Source: Pontibacter roseus DSM 17521 (GTDB lineage Bacteria; Bacteroidota; Bacteroidia; Cytophagales; Hymenobacteraceae). Taken from it: a DNA stretch of 64,000 bases. The translations under genes were made by a program, and so were the position numbers. The notes beneath the pieces are model-generated. The model had not been told where the DNA came from. It did no database searches and worked only from the letters and a program-made list of their open reading frames with translations. Below, piece after piece: positions 43,942-53,016 of the stretch (its first letter is position 1; each line of letters starts with the position of its first letter). The stretch is from positions 187-64,186 of the forward strand of contig NZ_KB890766.1 in assembly GCF_000373265.1 (NCBI RefSeq). Direction: 5' to 3'.

Positions 43942-46005
43942 ATGCGATACCTCCAATTTTACTTAAAGTATCTGCTGTTAGGTTTCCTGTTGGGACTGTT
44001 GCTGACAGGCCAGCCGCTCCTTGCGCAGGAGCTGCTGCACCCGGCCTCTGTGCCCAAGTTTGTCAATAAGCTGCCTATTCCCTCGGTAATCGACGCCATC
44101 GATGCCGGCGGTAGGGAGATTACCATGACCATCTCCCAGTTTGAACAGGACCTTGGCCTAGGGCTGAAAGATGCGTCTGGCACCCCTGTGCTGACCAACG
44201 TTTGGGGGTATAACGGGCAATACCCGGGCCCGACCATCCTTACCAAAAAAGACCAGCCCATACAGGTTAAATGGCTAAACAGATTGGTAGATGAGGGAGG
44301 AGAGCCCTTGCCGCATTTGCTTCCGGTCGATAAATCCATCCACTGGGCAAATCCAAAAGGTCCCGGTGTTCCCATTGTTACGCACCTGCACGGTGGACAT
44401 ACGGAGTCAGAGAGCGATGGTCTGCCAGGCGCCTGGTATACACCGTATGCTAGGGAGAAAGGTCCTTATTTTGTGAAGGGAGAGCAGATTCCCTACCATT
44501 ATGACAACGACCAGACGGCAGCCACGCTGTGGTACCACGACCATACCCTCGGCCTCACGCGCCTGAACGTATACGCAGGCCTCGCTGGTTTTTACTTGCT
44601 TACCGACGGTTTTGAAAACGGCCTGAGGAAAAGCAAAAGGCTGCCAGACCCTAAATACGACATAGGATTGGCTATACAGGACCGTATGTTTACCGCCGAT
44701 GGGCAGCTGTTTTACCCTACTGAACCTGAAGAAGGCGGGGCGCATGCCATGTCAGACTCCCACGGTGTGCCTGACCCTTCCATTTTACCGGAGTTTTTCG
44801 GGGACATCATCCTGGTGAATGGCAAGGCCTGGCCCATCTTGAACGTGGAGCCCCGGCAATACCGTTTTCGGGTGCTGAATGGTTCCGACTCCCGGTTTTA
44901 TAATCTGAAACTCACGAAGGGAGTGAAAGTCTGGCAAATCGGGTCTGACCAAGGCTTTCTGACCACCCCGGTGGAGCACAGCGAGCTCCTGATTTCACCC
45001 GGTGAGCGCATGGATGTGGTGGTGGATTTCTCAGGTGCAAACCTGTGGGGGGAAACCATCATCATGACGAATGATGCCAATACCCCATTTCCCGATGGAG
45101 ACCCGGTAAACGCGGGTGACAGCCAGACACAAATCATGGCTTTCAAAGTAGATGTTCCGCTGAACAGAGCTTATCCGCTCACCCACTTGCCTGCTTCCTT
45201 CCACAAGCCACTTCCTCCAACTCCCACCGCCACCCAAGTCCGGAAACTGATTCTATTTGAAGGGGAGGATGCATACGGAAGGCTGAAGCCGATGCTGGGA
45301 ACCGTAAAAGATGGCGCGTTGGAGTTCACGGACCCGATTACGGAGAATCCGGACTTGAACAGCACAGAGATTTGGGAAATCTATAACCTCACACCCGATT
45401 CGCACCCGGTACACCTGCACCTGGTGTTCTTCAAGGTATTGAGTTCCCAGAAGTTCACAGGCGATGTAGACGAAGAGGGGCGCCTTACGAACATACAACT
45501 GATGGGGGTACCCGAGACGCCCGAGCCGGGGCAAGATGGGAAAAAAGACACCTATCCGATTGCTCCTGGAGAAGTGACGCGCTTGGTAGCCACCTTTGAC
45601 CGGGAAGGGCGCTATGTCTGGCACTGCCACATCCTGTCACACGAAGACCACGAAATGATGCGGCCATACTATGTGGCCAACATGCCGGACCACATGCTGG
45701 CCAGCCAAAACCATGCTCTGGAGGGTGTGGTTAATATAAACCCTGGGAATGAGGTATTCAGTGTATACCCTAATCCGTTCTCTGATGCTGCAACTTTGCG
45801 ACTGAGCGTGGATGAGCCGACTGAGGTGACGGTGCGCCTATTCGACCTGAGCGGTCGGCTGGTACGCCATGTGCCGGCACAGCGGCTACCTGTCGGGCAT
45901 CATCAGCTAGAGATAAACAGCGCAGCTATACAGACAGGTATGTACGTGTTCGAGGTAGCGGTAAACAACAAGCTATACCGAAGCAAGGTCGTACTGGCCC
46001 GCTAG
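43942..46005 (+). CDS. Exported multicopper oxidase with T9SS sorting tail
   Basis: This ~687-residue enzyme has a signal peptide (to about LLLTGQPLLA-Q) and three cupredoxin domains. Copper motifs are complete: THLHGGH, WYHDHTLG, HPVHLHLVFF and WHCHILSHEDHEMM (the last with the type 1 Cys and axial Met). It resembles CotA/bilirubin-oxidase-like laccases, coupling substrate oxidation to O2 reduction; metal (Cu, Mn) or phenol oxidation is possible. The C-terminal ~85 residues (VYPNPFSDAATLRLSV ... VVLAR) are a Por-type sorting domain, so the enzyme is probably secreted or surface-anchored by type IX secretion. The start at 43942 removes 13 atypical residues. Confidence 0.9.
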   Translation: MRYLQFYLKYLLLGFLLGLLLTGQPLLAQELLHPASVPKFVNKLPIPSVIDAIDAGGREITMTISQFEQDLGLGLKDASGTPVLTNVWGYNGQYPGPTILTKKDQPIQVKWLNRLVDEGGEPLPHLLPVDKSIHWANPKGPGVPIVTHLHGGHTESESDGLPGAWYTPYAREKGPYFVKGEQIPYHYDNDQTAATLWYHDHTLGLTRLNVYAGLAGFYLLTDGFENGLRKSKRLPDPKYDIGLAIQDRMFTADGQLFYPTEPEEGGAHAMSDSHGVPDPSILPEFFGDIILVNGKAWPILNVEPRQYRFRVLNGSDSRFYNLKLTKGVKVWQIGSDQGFLTTPVEHSELLISPGERMDVVVDFSGANLWGETIIMTNDANTPFPDGDPVNAGDSQTQIMAFKVDVPLNRAYPLTHLPASFHKPLPPTPTATQVRKLILFEGEDAYGRLKPMLGTVKDGALEFTDPITENPDLNSTEIWEIYNLTPDSHPVHLHLVFFKVLSSQKFTGDVDEEGRLTNIQLMGVPETPEPGQDGKKDTYPIAPGEVTRLVATFDREGRYVWHCHILSHEDHEMMRPYYVANMPDHMLASQNHALEGVVNINPGNEVFSVYPNPFSDAATLRLSVDEPTEVTVRLFDLSGRLVRHVPAQRLPVGHHQLEINSAAIQTGMYVFEVAVNNKLYRSKVVLAR

Positions 46006-46011
46006 TGATTT

Positions 46012-46053
46012 AAAAAGCAGAGGAGCCTGGCAGTAACAGGCTCCTCTGTTTTT
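46012..46053. terminator. Bidirectional terminator between the oxidase and EamA genes
   Basis: A perfect 12-bp stem CAGAGGAGCCTG/CAGGCTCCTCTG (46018-46029 and 46037-46048) is flanked by AAAAA on the left and TTTTT on the right. Confidence 0.92.
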
Positions 46054-46069
46054 GTATACCTTTCTATAG

Positions 46070-46981
46070 CTACACCTCTGCCTTTTCTTTCTGCAGCACA
46101 TTTTGCTTGGTTCGGCTCACCAGGTATACCCCCGCAAAAATCAACAAGGCGTAAAAAGCCTTCTGCAGCGTGAATACATCCTTCCCCACGCCAACCGCAA
46201 TGAGTATGGCCATCACCGGCTGCAGGTAGATGTAGGCGCCCACCAGCGAGGGATTGGCGTAACGCAGCGCCCAGGTGTTGAGCAGGTAGGCGATAATGGT
46301 CACGGCAAACACCATGAACACGATGGCCAGCCAGATAGTCACAGGAAACGCGCTGTAATCAGGAGCCATGAGCTGTTGCCAGCCGAACGGAATCACCAGC
46401 ACGGCACCCACCGTAAAGATGCGGCTCACGATGGTGATGGCCTTGTACCGTTGCATCAGCGGCTTCACCAGCACCAGGTATAGGCCAAAGGAAGTGGCGT
46501 TCAGGATGATGAGCAAATCGCCCCAGATATTGCCGGTCGCCGCCTCTCCGCGCGAGGTATAGATGAGCAGGAAAGCACCCAGGCAGGCCAGCGCTATACC
46601 TGACACCTTGCGTTTGCCGATGCGCTCCCGCAGCAGTAGGGCCGAGAACACCAGCACCACCACCGGCACAATCACCATGAGCAGCGCGGCATTGATGGGA
46701 GCCGTCAGGTTGAGGCCGCCAAAGAAGCAGAGCTGGTTCACTGCCACGCCGGTCACCCCGCACAATATCACCCGTATGTTGTCTGCACGTCCTTCTATTT
46801 TCTCCTTTGTCACAAAGCGGGCGAACACGCCAAAGAAGAGCGCCGCCGACACCACCCGTATCACGATTAGCCCGAACGGCCCCACGTATTCCGGCATCAC
46901 CTCCTTGGCGATGCTGTAATTGCTTCCATAAATCAATGCGACCAGAAAAAGCGCCGCATGCACCTGCACCTGTCTACTCAT
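46070..46981 (-). CDS. EamA/DMT-family transporter
   Basis: This ~303-residue inner-membrane protein has ten hydrophobic helices in two EamA repeats (about 6-135 and 150-285), the drug/metabolite transporter plan. It would export small metabolites or amino acids. The frame runs far upstream to 47455, but that part is antisense to the next gene; the real start is the ATG at 46981 (MSRQVQVHAALFLVALIYGSN). A -7-like TACCTTTG (minus strand 46986-46993) stands just before the start. It is divergent from the AI-2E-family gene with 76 bp between starts. Confidence 0.87.
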   Translation of the reverse strand: MSRQVQVHAALFLVALIYGSNYSIAKEVMPEYVGPFGLIVIRVVSAALFFGVFARFVTKEKIEGRADNIRVILCGVTGVAVNQLCFFGGLNLTAPINAALLMVIVPVVVLVFSALLLRERIGKRKVSGIALACLGAFLLIYTSRGEAATGNIWGDLLIILNATSFGLYLVLVKPLMQRYKAITIVSRIFTVGAVLVIPFGWQQLMAPDYSAFPVTIWLAIVFMVFAVTIIAYLLNTWALRYANPSLVGAYIYLQPVMAILIAVGVGKDVFTLQKAFYALLIFAGVYLVSRTKQNVLQKEKAEV

Positions 46982-47057
46982 GCTGCAAAGGTACATGCTT
47001 ATTTTCTCAGCTCCGTATAAGGAGGGGCAACATAAATTCAAGCAAACACAAGGACAT

Positions 47058-48239
47058 ATGAACCAAATACCACTGACGGTGAGAAGGGCCATTGAGTTAA
47101 CAGGTCTGTTCTTTCTGGGTTGGATAGTAGTGCTGGGCAAAGGCCTGCTGGCACCCCTGCTCATGGCATTTTTCATCAGCATCATGCTGCTCCCGCTCTT
47201 CCGCTTTTTCAAGAAAAGGAAGATGCCGGAGGCGGTGGCCATTGGCTTGAGTCTGCTGGCGCTGGTGGTGGTATTGGCGGGAATTGTATGGTTCTTCTCC
47301 TCGCAAATCAGCATCCTGATTCGGGACTTCCCTACCATCCAGAAAAACGTGATGAACCACCTGAACTCCCTGAGCGCGTGGGTAGGCAGCAAGACGCCTT
47401 TTTCGTCGCAGGAGCAGATTAACTTCGTGAAGGAGCAGAGCAACAACCTGCTCACTTACGCGGGTACCCTGCTGGGCGGTGTGGCTGGCGGCGTGACAGG
47501 CTTGCTCGTATTCCTGGGTCTGTTGCCCATCTACATTTTCCTGCTGCTCTTTTACCGCAACCTCCTGCTGCGCTTCGTGTTCCTGTGGTTCCCGCGCGAG
47601 AACCATGAGCAAGTGGAGGAGACGCTGCGCGAGATGCAGGCCATCATCAAGAGCTATCTGTTCGGCCTGCTCATACAGGTGACTTACATGACCATCTTGC
47701 TGGGCGGCCTCCTGATGATTATCGGGATAAAGCACGCCTTGCTCATTGGTATCATCTTCGCTTTCCTCAACCTCATTCCGTATGTGGGCGCGCTGCTGGG
47801 GAACATCATCGGGGTGCTACTCACGCTGGCCTCGTCTGCCGAGCTTTGGCCTATTTTCGTGGTGCTGGGCACCATTGCCGGGGTGCAGTTCCTCGACAAC
47901 AACATCCTGATGCCCCGCATTGTAGGTTCTAAAGTCAAAATCAACGCGCTGGCCACCATTGTGGGCGTTATAGTGGGCGGGGAGATAGCGGGTGTGGCGG
48001 GTATGTTCCTCTCGCTGCCCATCATCGCTGTGCTGAAGGTGGTGTTCGACAGAAGCGAGCAGTTCAAGCAATGGGGCGTGCTCTTCGGTGACGAGCGCCC
48101 TTCCCGTAGCCCCATGGAGATACCCGTGCTCCGCTGGAACACCGATGCCATACGCAAAAAGCTGGAGCGGGAAAATGAGATAGAACCACCGCACGGGGAG
48201 GGGCAACCCGAAAATCGGAAAGAAGATAAGAAGGTATAG
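47058..48239 (+). CDS. AI-2E-family transporter (TqsA/PerM-like)
   Basis: This ~393-residue protein has 7-8 hydrophobic helices with a soluble helical insertion near 70-135 (FPTIQKNVMNHLNSLSAWVG) and the family signature region NLIPYVGALLGNIIG and LDNNILMPRIVGSKVKINALATIVGVIVGGEIAGV. Family members export autoinducer-2 or act as Na+/H+ antiporters. The start at 47058 is preferred over 46980, which adds unmatched residues. A charged C-terminal tail of ~40 residues ends the protein; the stop codon is inside a motif-made hairpin at 48232-48251. Confidence 0.87.
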   Translation: MNQIPLTVRRAIELTGLFFLGWIVVLGKGLLAPLLMAFFISIMLLPLFRFFKKRKMPEAVAIGLSLLALVVVLAGIVWFFSSQISILIRDFPTIQKNVMNHLNSLSAWVGSKTPFSSQEQINFVKEQSNNLLTYAGTLLGGVAGGVTGLLVFLGLLPIYIFLLLFYRNLLLRFVFLWFPRENHEQVEETLREMQAIIKSYLFGLLIQVTYMTILLGGLLMIIGIKHALLIGIIFAFLNLIPYVGALLGNIIGVLLTLASSAELWPIFVVLGTIAGVQFLDNNILMPRIVGSKVKINALATIVGVIVGGEIAGVAGMFLSLPIIAVLKVVFDRSEQFKQWGVLFGDERPSRSPMEIPVLRWNTDAIRKKLERENEIEPPHGEGQPENRKEDKKV

Positions 48240-48251
48240 TCACCTATACCT
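48232..48251. repeat. Hairpin made of two opposed AGGTATAG motifs
   Basis: AGGTATAG at 48232-48239 and CTATACCT at 48244-48251 form a perfect 8-bp dyad with loop TCAC, at the stop codon of the AI-2E-family gene. There is no U-run. It is the clearest paired case of the short motif enriched across the window. Confidence 0.6.
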
Positions 48252-48342
48252 GCAGGTCGGTCTCAGGTATGGGAGTCTGGTCAATAGCTGTGTGGCGCCG
48301 GCACGACCGGGTTTTATGCCGTACCAATTCCCTTCAAATTCG

Positions 48343-48350
48343 TAGCTTTG
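48343..48350 (+). promoter_or_regulatory. TAGCTTTG -7 element of rarA
   Basis: TAGCTTTG matches TAnnTTTG and lies 34 bp before the start at 48385. No exact TTG at -33. Confidence 0.42.
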
Positions 48351-48384
48351 CTATTGACTGATTTCAGGAGATAGAACCGAGCCG

Positions 48385-49653
48385 ATGAACCATCCGAACA
48401 CACCGCTTGCCGAGCGCATGCGCCCCCACAACCTGGACCAATACTATGGGCAGAAGCACCTAGTGGGGCCAACCGGCATCCTGCGCCGCTATATAGAGGG
48501 AGGCGTTATTCCTTCCATGATTCTGTGGGGGCCTCCGGGCGTGGGCAAGACCACGCTGGCCAACATCATCGCCAACCAAATGAAGGTGCCCTTCGTGGCC
48601 CTGAGTGCCATCAATTCCGGCGTGAAGGACATACGCGAAGTCATAGAGCAGGCCAAGAAACGGCAGGGCACGGTGCTGTTCATCGACGAGATACACCGCT
48701 TCAACAAGTCGCAGCAGGATGCCCTGCTGGGCGCCGTGGAGAAAGGCACCGTGACGCTGGTGGGCGCCACCACCGAGAATCCTTCTTTTGAGGTGATATC
48801 GGCCTTGCTGTCGCGCTGCCAGGTATACATCCTCAAGCACCTCACCAAAGACGAACTGATTGAGTTGGTGGACAAGGCGCTGGCGCAGGACGAGTGGATG
48901 AAGCACCGCAAGGTGCGCGTGGAGGAGTACGAGGCGCTGCTGACCATATCGGGCGGCGACGCGCGCAAACTCCTCAACCTACTGGAGATTGTGGCCGAAG
49001 GCGTGAAAGGCGACGAAGTGGTGGTGACCAACGAACTGGTGAAGCAAGTGGCCCAGCAGAACATCGTGATGTACGACAAGTCCGGCGAGATGCACTACGA
49101 CCTGGTGTCGGCCTTCATCAAGTCCATACGCGGCTCTGACCCCAACGCGGCCGTGTACTGGCTGGCCCGCATGATTGAAGGCGGCGAGGACCCGAAATTC
49201 ATCGCGCGCCGTCTGCTCATCGCCTCCTCTGAAGACATCGGCCTGGCCAACTCCAACGCGCTGCTCATGGCCACTTCCTGTTTTCAGGCGGTGCAGATGA
49301 TTGGTTACCCGGAGGCGGAGATTATCCTCTCGCAGTGCACGGTATACCTAGCTACTTCGCCTAAGAGCAACGCCTCGTACAAAGCCATCAAACAGGCCCG
49401 CCAGATGGTGCAGCAGACCGGCAACCTGCCCGTGCCGCTCCACATCCGCAACGCGCCCACCAAACTGATGAAGGAGATAGGCTACGGCAACAACTACAAA
49501 TACGCCCACGACTACGAGGGCAATTTCGTGCAGCAGGAGTTCATGCCCGACGGCCTGAACAACACCACCTTCTACGACCCCGGCCAAAACGGCCGCGAGG
49601 TAGAGATGCGGAAACAGCTGCAGGCGCAGTGGGGGAAGAAGTACAGGTACTAG
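48385..49653 (+). CDS. rarA: Replication-associated recombination protein RarA (MgsA)
   Basis: This 422-residue AAA+ ATPase acts at stalled replication forks with SSB. Walker A GPPGVGKT is at 49-56, Walker B VLFIDEIHRFNKSQQD near 97-112, sensor 1 VGATTENPSFEV and an arginine finger region LLSRCQVY. The C-terminal half (YDKSGEMHYDLVSAFIKSIRGSDPNAA and ARMIEGGEDPKFIARRLLI) is the MgsA tetramerisation domain. Length and order are standard. A -7 element lies upstream. Confidence 0.95.
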   Translation: MNHPNTPLAERMRPHNLDQYYGQKHLVGPTGILRRYIEGGVIPSMILWGPPGVGKTTLANIIANQMKVPFVALSAINSGVKDIREVIEQAKKRQGTVLFIDEIHRFNKSQQDALLGAVEKGTVTLVGATTENPSFEVISALLSRCQVYILKHLTKDELIELVDKALAQDEWMKHRKVRVEEYEALLTISGGDARKLLNLLEIVAEGVKGDEVVVTNELVKQVAQQNIVMYDKSGEMHYDLVSAFIKSIRGSDPNAAVYWLARMIEGGEDPKFIARRLLIASSEDIGLANSNALLMATSCFQAVQMIGYPEAEIILSQCTVYLATSPKSNASYKAIKQARQMVQQTGNLPVPLHIRNAPTKLMKEIGYGNNYKYAHDYEGNFVQQEFMPDGLNNTTFYDPGQNGREVEMRKQLQAQWGKKYRY

Positions 49654-49683
49654 GAAGTTAGAAAGTTTAGAAGTTAGAAAGGT

Positions 49684-49887
49684 GTGAACAGAACAGTTTT
49701 CATTCTGCTTATCGCATTACAGACTGCCATTTTTCTCGTTTGGGAAAACTTAGGGTATAGGTATGGCGGCGTATACCTGTTTATCGGTTTTGCTGTGCTG
49801 CTCTACTTTCGCCGGCGCTACCTGAACATGAAGCCCTATTGGGCCGGCGACCTCGCCGACATCCCCAAATACTTTACTCGGAAATAA
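49684..49887 (+). CDS. Small two-helix membrane protein
   Basis: This 67-residue protein starts at GTG (49684; MNRTVFILLIALQTAIFLVW) and has two hydrophobic helices near 4-20 and 30-43, with a charged C-terminal tail (RRRYLNMKPYWAGDLADIPK). No family is recognised. It follows rarA by 30 bp on the same strand, so it may be co-transcribed. The steady hydrophobic pattern and codon use argue for a real gene, but the GTG start and short length leave doubt. Confidence 0.5.
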   Translation: MNRTVFILLIALQTAIFLVWENLGYRYGGVYLFIGFAVLLYFRRRYLNMKPYWAGDLADIPKYFTRK

Positions 49888-49996
49888 CTTCCTATCTAAT
49901 ACCTGCCTGACTTTCTAACCCAGAACGTTGGTCTATGAAAAGGCTGGGTTGGTCGAGATTGCCTTCGGCGGGGCCGCTGCATTGAACTTTAAGCCT

Positions 49997-50004
49997 TATT
50001 TTTG
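49997..50004 (+). promoter_or_regulatory. TATTTTTG -7 element of sppA
   Basis: TATTTTTG matches TAnnTTTG and lies 63 bp before the sppA start. The nearest upstream TTG is only 12 bp away, so the -33 part is not supported. Confidence 0.4.
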
Positions 50005-50067
50005 CTTATTGTATTGAAGGAACCCGGTTCCTGACGAGTATAAAAACACAAACCCTAAGAGAATCTT

Positions 50068-51831
50068 ATGTTGCAATTCCTGAAATATGTACTGGCGACC
50101 ATACTGGGCCTGTTCATATTCTCCTTCCTCAGTATGCTGCTGTTTTTCGGCATCGTAGCCGCCACAGCCTCCAAAGGCGACGTGACTGTGGCCGAGAACT
50201 CCGTACTGGAGCTTAAACTAGATAAACCCGTCACCGAAAGAGACCCAAGCAATCCGTTCAGCGAGTTGGGAATCAACTTCTTCGGCATGTCCAGCACCGA
50301 TGGGCTGGACCAGATAAAGGCTTCCATCCGCAGAGCCAAAACCGATGACAACGTGAAAGGCATTTTCCTGAACATGCGCTTCGTAGACGCAGGCATGGGC
50401 AAGCTGGAAGAGATACGAAACGAACTGATTGCCTTCAAAGAGTCCGGCAAGTTCGTAGTTTCCTATGGCGACATGACCAACGAGAAGGCCTATTACCTGG
50501 CGTCTGTGGCAGACAAGATATACTTGAACCCGATGGGAACGCTGGAGTTCAATGGCATCAGCTCTGAGGTGTTCTTCTTCAAAGGCACTCTGGAGAAACT
50601 CGACATCAAGCCTGCTATTTTCAAGGTAGGCGAGTTCAAGAGCGCCGTAGAGCCTTTCTTCCTGGACAAGATGAGCGAGGCCAACCGTGAGCAGGCGACT
50701 TCCTTCCTCAACTCCATCAACGATTATCAGTTGCGTAAGATTGCAGAGGCGCGTGGCAAGACCTACGAGGACCTGAAGAACGTGTCGGATAACGTGCTGG
50801 TGCGTGAGGCAGAAGACGCCAAGAAATATGGTCTGGTGACGGACATTGGCTACTACGACCAGGCAATCGACTACATGAAAGAGCAGGCTGGTGTAGAAAA
50901 AGACAAGAAGCTGCAACTGGTAGGTCTGAGCAAGTACAAGAAAGTGGCCGATAAAAAAGAAGGAAGCACCTCTAAGAACCGTATCGCTGTGATTTACGCC
51001 GAAGGTGACATCGTCGACGGTGAGGGCGACGAGGACAACATCGGCAGCATGCGCTATGCCGAGGCGTTGCGCAACGCTCGCCAGGACGAGAACGTGAAGG
51101 CCGTGGTGCTGCGCATCAGCTCCCCGGGCGGCAGCGCTCTGGCATCGGACGTGATGTGGCGAGAGATACAGGAGACCCGCAAAGTGAAGCCTGTGATTGC
51201 GTCTATGTCGGATATGGCGGCCTCTGGGGGCTACTACATGGCTATGGGATGCGATACCATTGTGGCGCACCCGAACACCATCACAGGTAGCATCGGCGTG
51301 TTTGGCATCGTGCCTAATTTTGAAGGATTCCTGAAAAACAAGATGGGCATCACCGTAGACCGCGTGAGCACAGGAAAACACTCTGATTTGCCAACCGTGA
51401 CCCGCCCTATGACGGAGTTCGAGCAGGAGATTGTGCAGCGTGAAATCAACAAAATATACGAGGTGTTCACACAGAAAGCAGCCAATGGTCGGGGCATGTC
51501 GCAGGACGAGCTGAAGAAGTTCGCCTCCGGCCGCGTGTGGTCAGGTATAGAGGCTAAGGAGCGTAACCTGGTAGACGTGCACGGTGGACTGGAGACAGCC
51601 ATCGAAATCGCGGCCGCCAAGGCAGGCATCTCTGACGATTACCGACTCAAGGAACTGCCACGCCGTAAGTCCTTCTTCGAGGAGATGCTCGGAGACGCTG
51701 GCTCGCAGGTGAAAGAGAGCGCTGTGAAAGCAGAGCTGGGTGAGCTATACCCGTTCTACAAGATGTACAAGAAGGTGGAGAACATGCGGGGTATACAGGC
51801 GCGCATCCCGTATGAGCTGAACATCCAATAG
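50068..51831 (+). CDS. sppA: Signal peptide peptidase SppA, long form
   Basis: This 587-residue membrane-bound serine protease digests cleaved signal peptides. It has an N-terminal transmembrane segment (about 8-35) and two S49 repeats. The active Ser lies in the second repeat (ISSPGGSALASDVMW with later MAASGGYYMAMG), and the general-base Lys in the first (VGEFKSAVEPFF), the arrangement of the 67-kDa SppA. It forms a dome on the periplasmic side. A -7 element and a strong terminator frame the gene. Confidence 0.94.
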   Translation: MLQFLKYVLATILGLFIFSFLSMLLFFGIVAATASKGDVTVAENSVLELKLDKPVTERDPSNPFSELGINFFGMSSTDGLDQIKASIRRAKTDDNVKGIFLNMRFVDAGMGKLEEIRNELIAFKESGKFVVSYGDMTNEKAYYLASVADKIYLNPMGTLEFNGISSEVFFFKGTLEKLDIKPAIFKVGEFKSAVEPFFLDKMSEANREQATSFLNSINDYQLRKIAEARGKTYEDLKNVSDNVLVREAEDAKKYGLVTDIGYYDQAIDYMKEQAGVEKDKKLQLVGLSKYKKVADKKEGSTSKNRIAVIYAEGDIVDGEGDEDNIGSMRYAEALRNARQDENVKAVVLRISSPGGSALASDVMWREIQETRKVKPVIASMSDMAASGGYYMAMGCDTIVAHPNTITGSIGVFGIVPNFEGFLKNKMGITVDRVSTGKHSDLPTVTRPMTEFEQEIVQREINKIYEVFTQKAANGRGMSQDELKKFASGRVWSGIEAKERNLVDVHGGLETAIEIAAAKAGISDDYRLKELPRRKSFFEEMLGDAGSQVKESAVKAELGELYPFYKMYKKVENMRGIQARIPYELNIQ

Positions 51832-51896
51832 ACTTGAAACGCCTGCCGGCACAGGTATAGCACCTGGGTCAGGATAGAATACTATAACTTTTTCGA

Positions 51897-51935
51897 AAAG
51901 CTCGCTGGACTCAGTTCAGCGAGCTTTTTGTTTTG
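51897..51935 (+). terminator. sppA terminator
   Basis: An 11-bp stem AAAGCTCGCTG/CAGCGAGCTTT (51897-51907 and 51917-51927) is followed by TTGTTTT. Confidence 0.88.
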
Positions 51936-52115
51936 GAACATCTCCTTTTTTTGCAACTTGCAGGCGCTGAGTTCTTCAGCCGGTGCCTTGGGAAGTTCAA
52001 TCAAAGCCGATATTCGGTACATGACGCAAGTCATTTATTCGGTCAAGTAAAATGCGCTTCTTCGCACCAGCAAACAGATTCAACCTCAATTTTCAAAAAG
52101 ACACACGTAAGACCC

Positions 52116-52934
52116 ATGATGCAGCAATTACGAGAATCCGCTTCCTACATACAGCAACAGACCAATGACTTCGCACCTGAGTTCGGAATCATACTAGGCA
52201 CCGGCCTAGGTGCTTTGGTGAACGAAATACAGATAGAACACAGCCTATCCTACGCCGATATCCCGCACTTCCCGGTGTCAACGGTGGAGAGCCACTCCGG
52301 CCGACTCATACTAGGGCAGTTGGCAGGCCGCCGCGTGATAGTGATGCAGGGACGTTTCCATTATTACGAAGGCTATACCATGGAGCAGGTGGTGCATCCG
52401 GTGCGCGTCATGAAGCTGATGGGCGTGCAGAAACTCTTCATCTCCAACGCCTCCGGTGGCCTCAACCCATCCTTCAACACCTCGGACCTGATGGTGATAA
52501 CCGACCACATCAACCTGCAGCCGTCTAACCCGCTCATCGGCAAGAACATCGATGAACTGGGGCCTCGTTTCCCGGACATGAGCGATGTTTACGATGAGCA
52601 GATGGTGCGGCAGGCGATGGTCATCGCAGAGGACGCTGACTTTGATTTGCGGGAAGGCGTGTACGCCAGCGTTCCCGGCCCTATGCTGGAGACAAAGGCG
52701 GAGTACAACTACATTGCTCGCATAGGCGCTGACGCGGTGGGTATGTCCACGGTGCCGGAGGCGATTGCCGCTCGCCACATGGGCATGAAAATTTTCGGCA
52801 TCTCCGTTATCACCGACATGGGTACGCCCGACCGCATCAAGAAGGTGAACCTGGCTGATATTCTGGAGGCGGCTGCCATTGCCGAGCCGCGTATGACGAT
52901 GCTTATCAAGGAGCTGATTCGCCAGCAGGAGTAG
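52116..52934 (+). CDS. Purine nucleoside phosphorylase, trimeric PNP-I type
   Basis: This ~272-residue cytoplasmic enzyme splits purine nucleosides with phosphate in salvage. Family blocks: ILGTGLGAL near 26-34, ESHSGRLILG with His 60, MQGRFHYYEGY (R80, H82), SNASGGLNP, and SVPGPMLETKAEY with the catalytic Glu at 192. The start at 52116 is chosen because the frame above it runs through the sppA terminator. Notable: the position of the purine-selecting Asn of known trimeric PNPs (ITN) is Asp 234 here (VITDMG), and the usual His is Leu near 247. Substrate range may therefore differ. Confidence 0.92.
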   Translation: MMQQLRESASYIQQQTNDFAPEFGIILGTGLGALVNEIQIEHSLSYADIPHFPVSTVESHSGRLILGQLAGRRVIVMQGRFHYYEGYTMEQVVHPVRVMKLMGVQKLFISNASGGLNPSFNTSDLMVITDHINLQPSNPLIGKNIDELGPRFPDMSDVYDEQMVRQAMVIAEDADFDLREGVYASVPGPMLETKAEYNYIARIGADAVGMSTVPEAIAARHMGMKIFGISVITDMGTPDRIKKVNLADILEAAAIAEPRMTMLIKELIRQQE

Positions 52935-52955
52935 TAGCTAGAGTAGTCATTATTT

Positions 52956-52990
52956 AGAGGCAGCCCCAAAAGGCTGCCTCTGTTGTTTTC
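52956..52990 (+). terminator. PNP terminator
   Basis: A perfect 10-bp stem AGAGGCAGCC/GGCTGCCTCT (52956-52965 and 52972-52981) is followed by GTTGTTTT. Confidence 0.82.
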
Positions 52991-53016
52991 GGGGTATCAG
53001 GTAAGATGCTTTCCTT

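Noticed and set aside
46982-47455. N-terminal extension of the EamA gene
   Set aside because: The added residues are antisense to the AI-2E-family gene and do not resemble a transporter; the real start is the ATG at 46981.
49917-49950. AACCCAG/CTGGGTT hairpin after the small membrane protein gene
   Set aside because: Seven-base stem with a 20-nt loop and no U-run; too weak for a terminator call.
50218-51381. 387-codon minus-strand frame over sppA
   Set aside because: Antisense to sppA, which has all catalytic motifs; no recognisable domain in the reverse frame.
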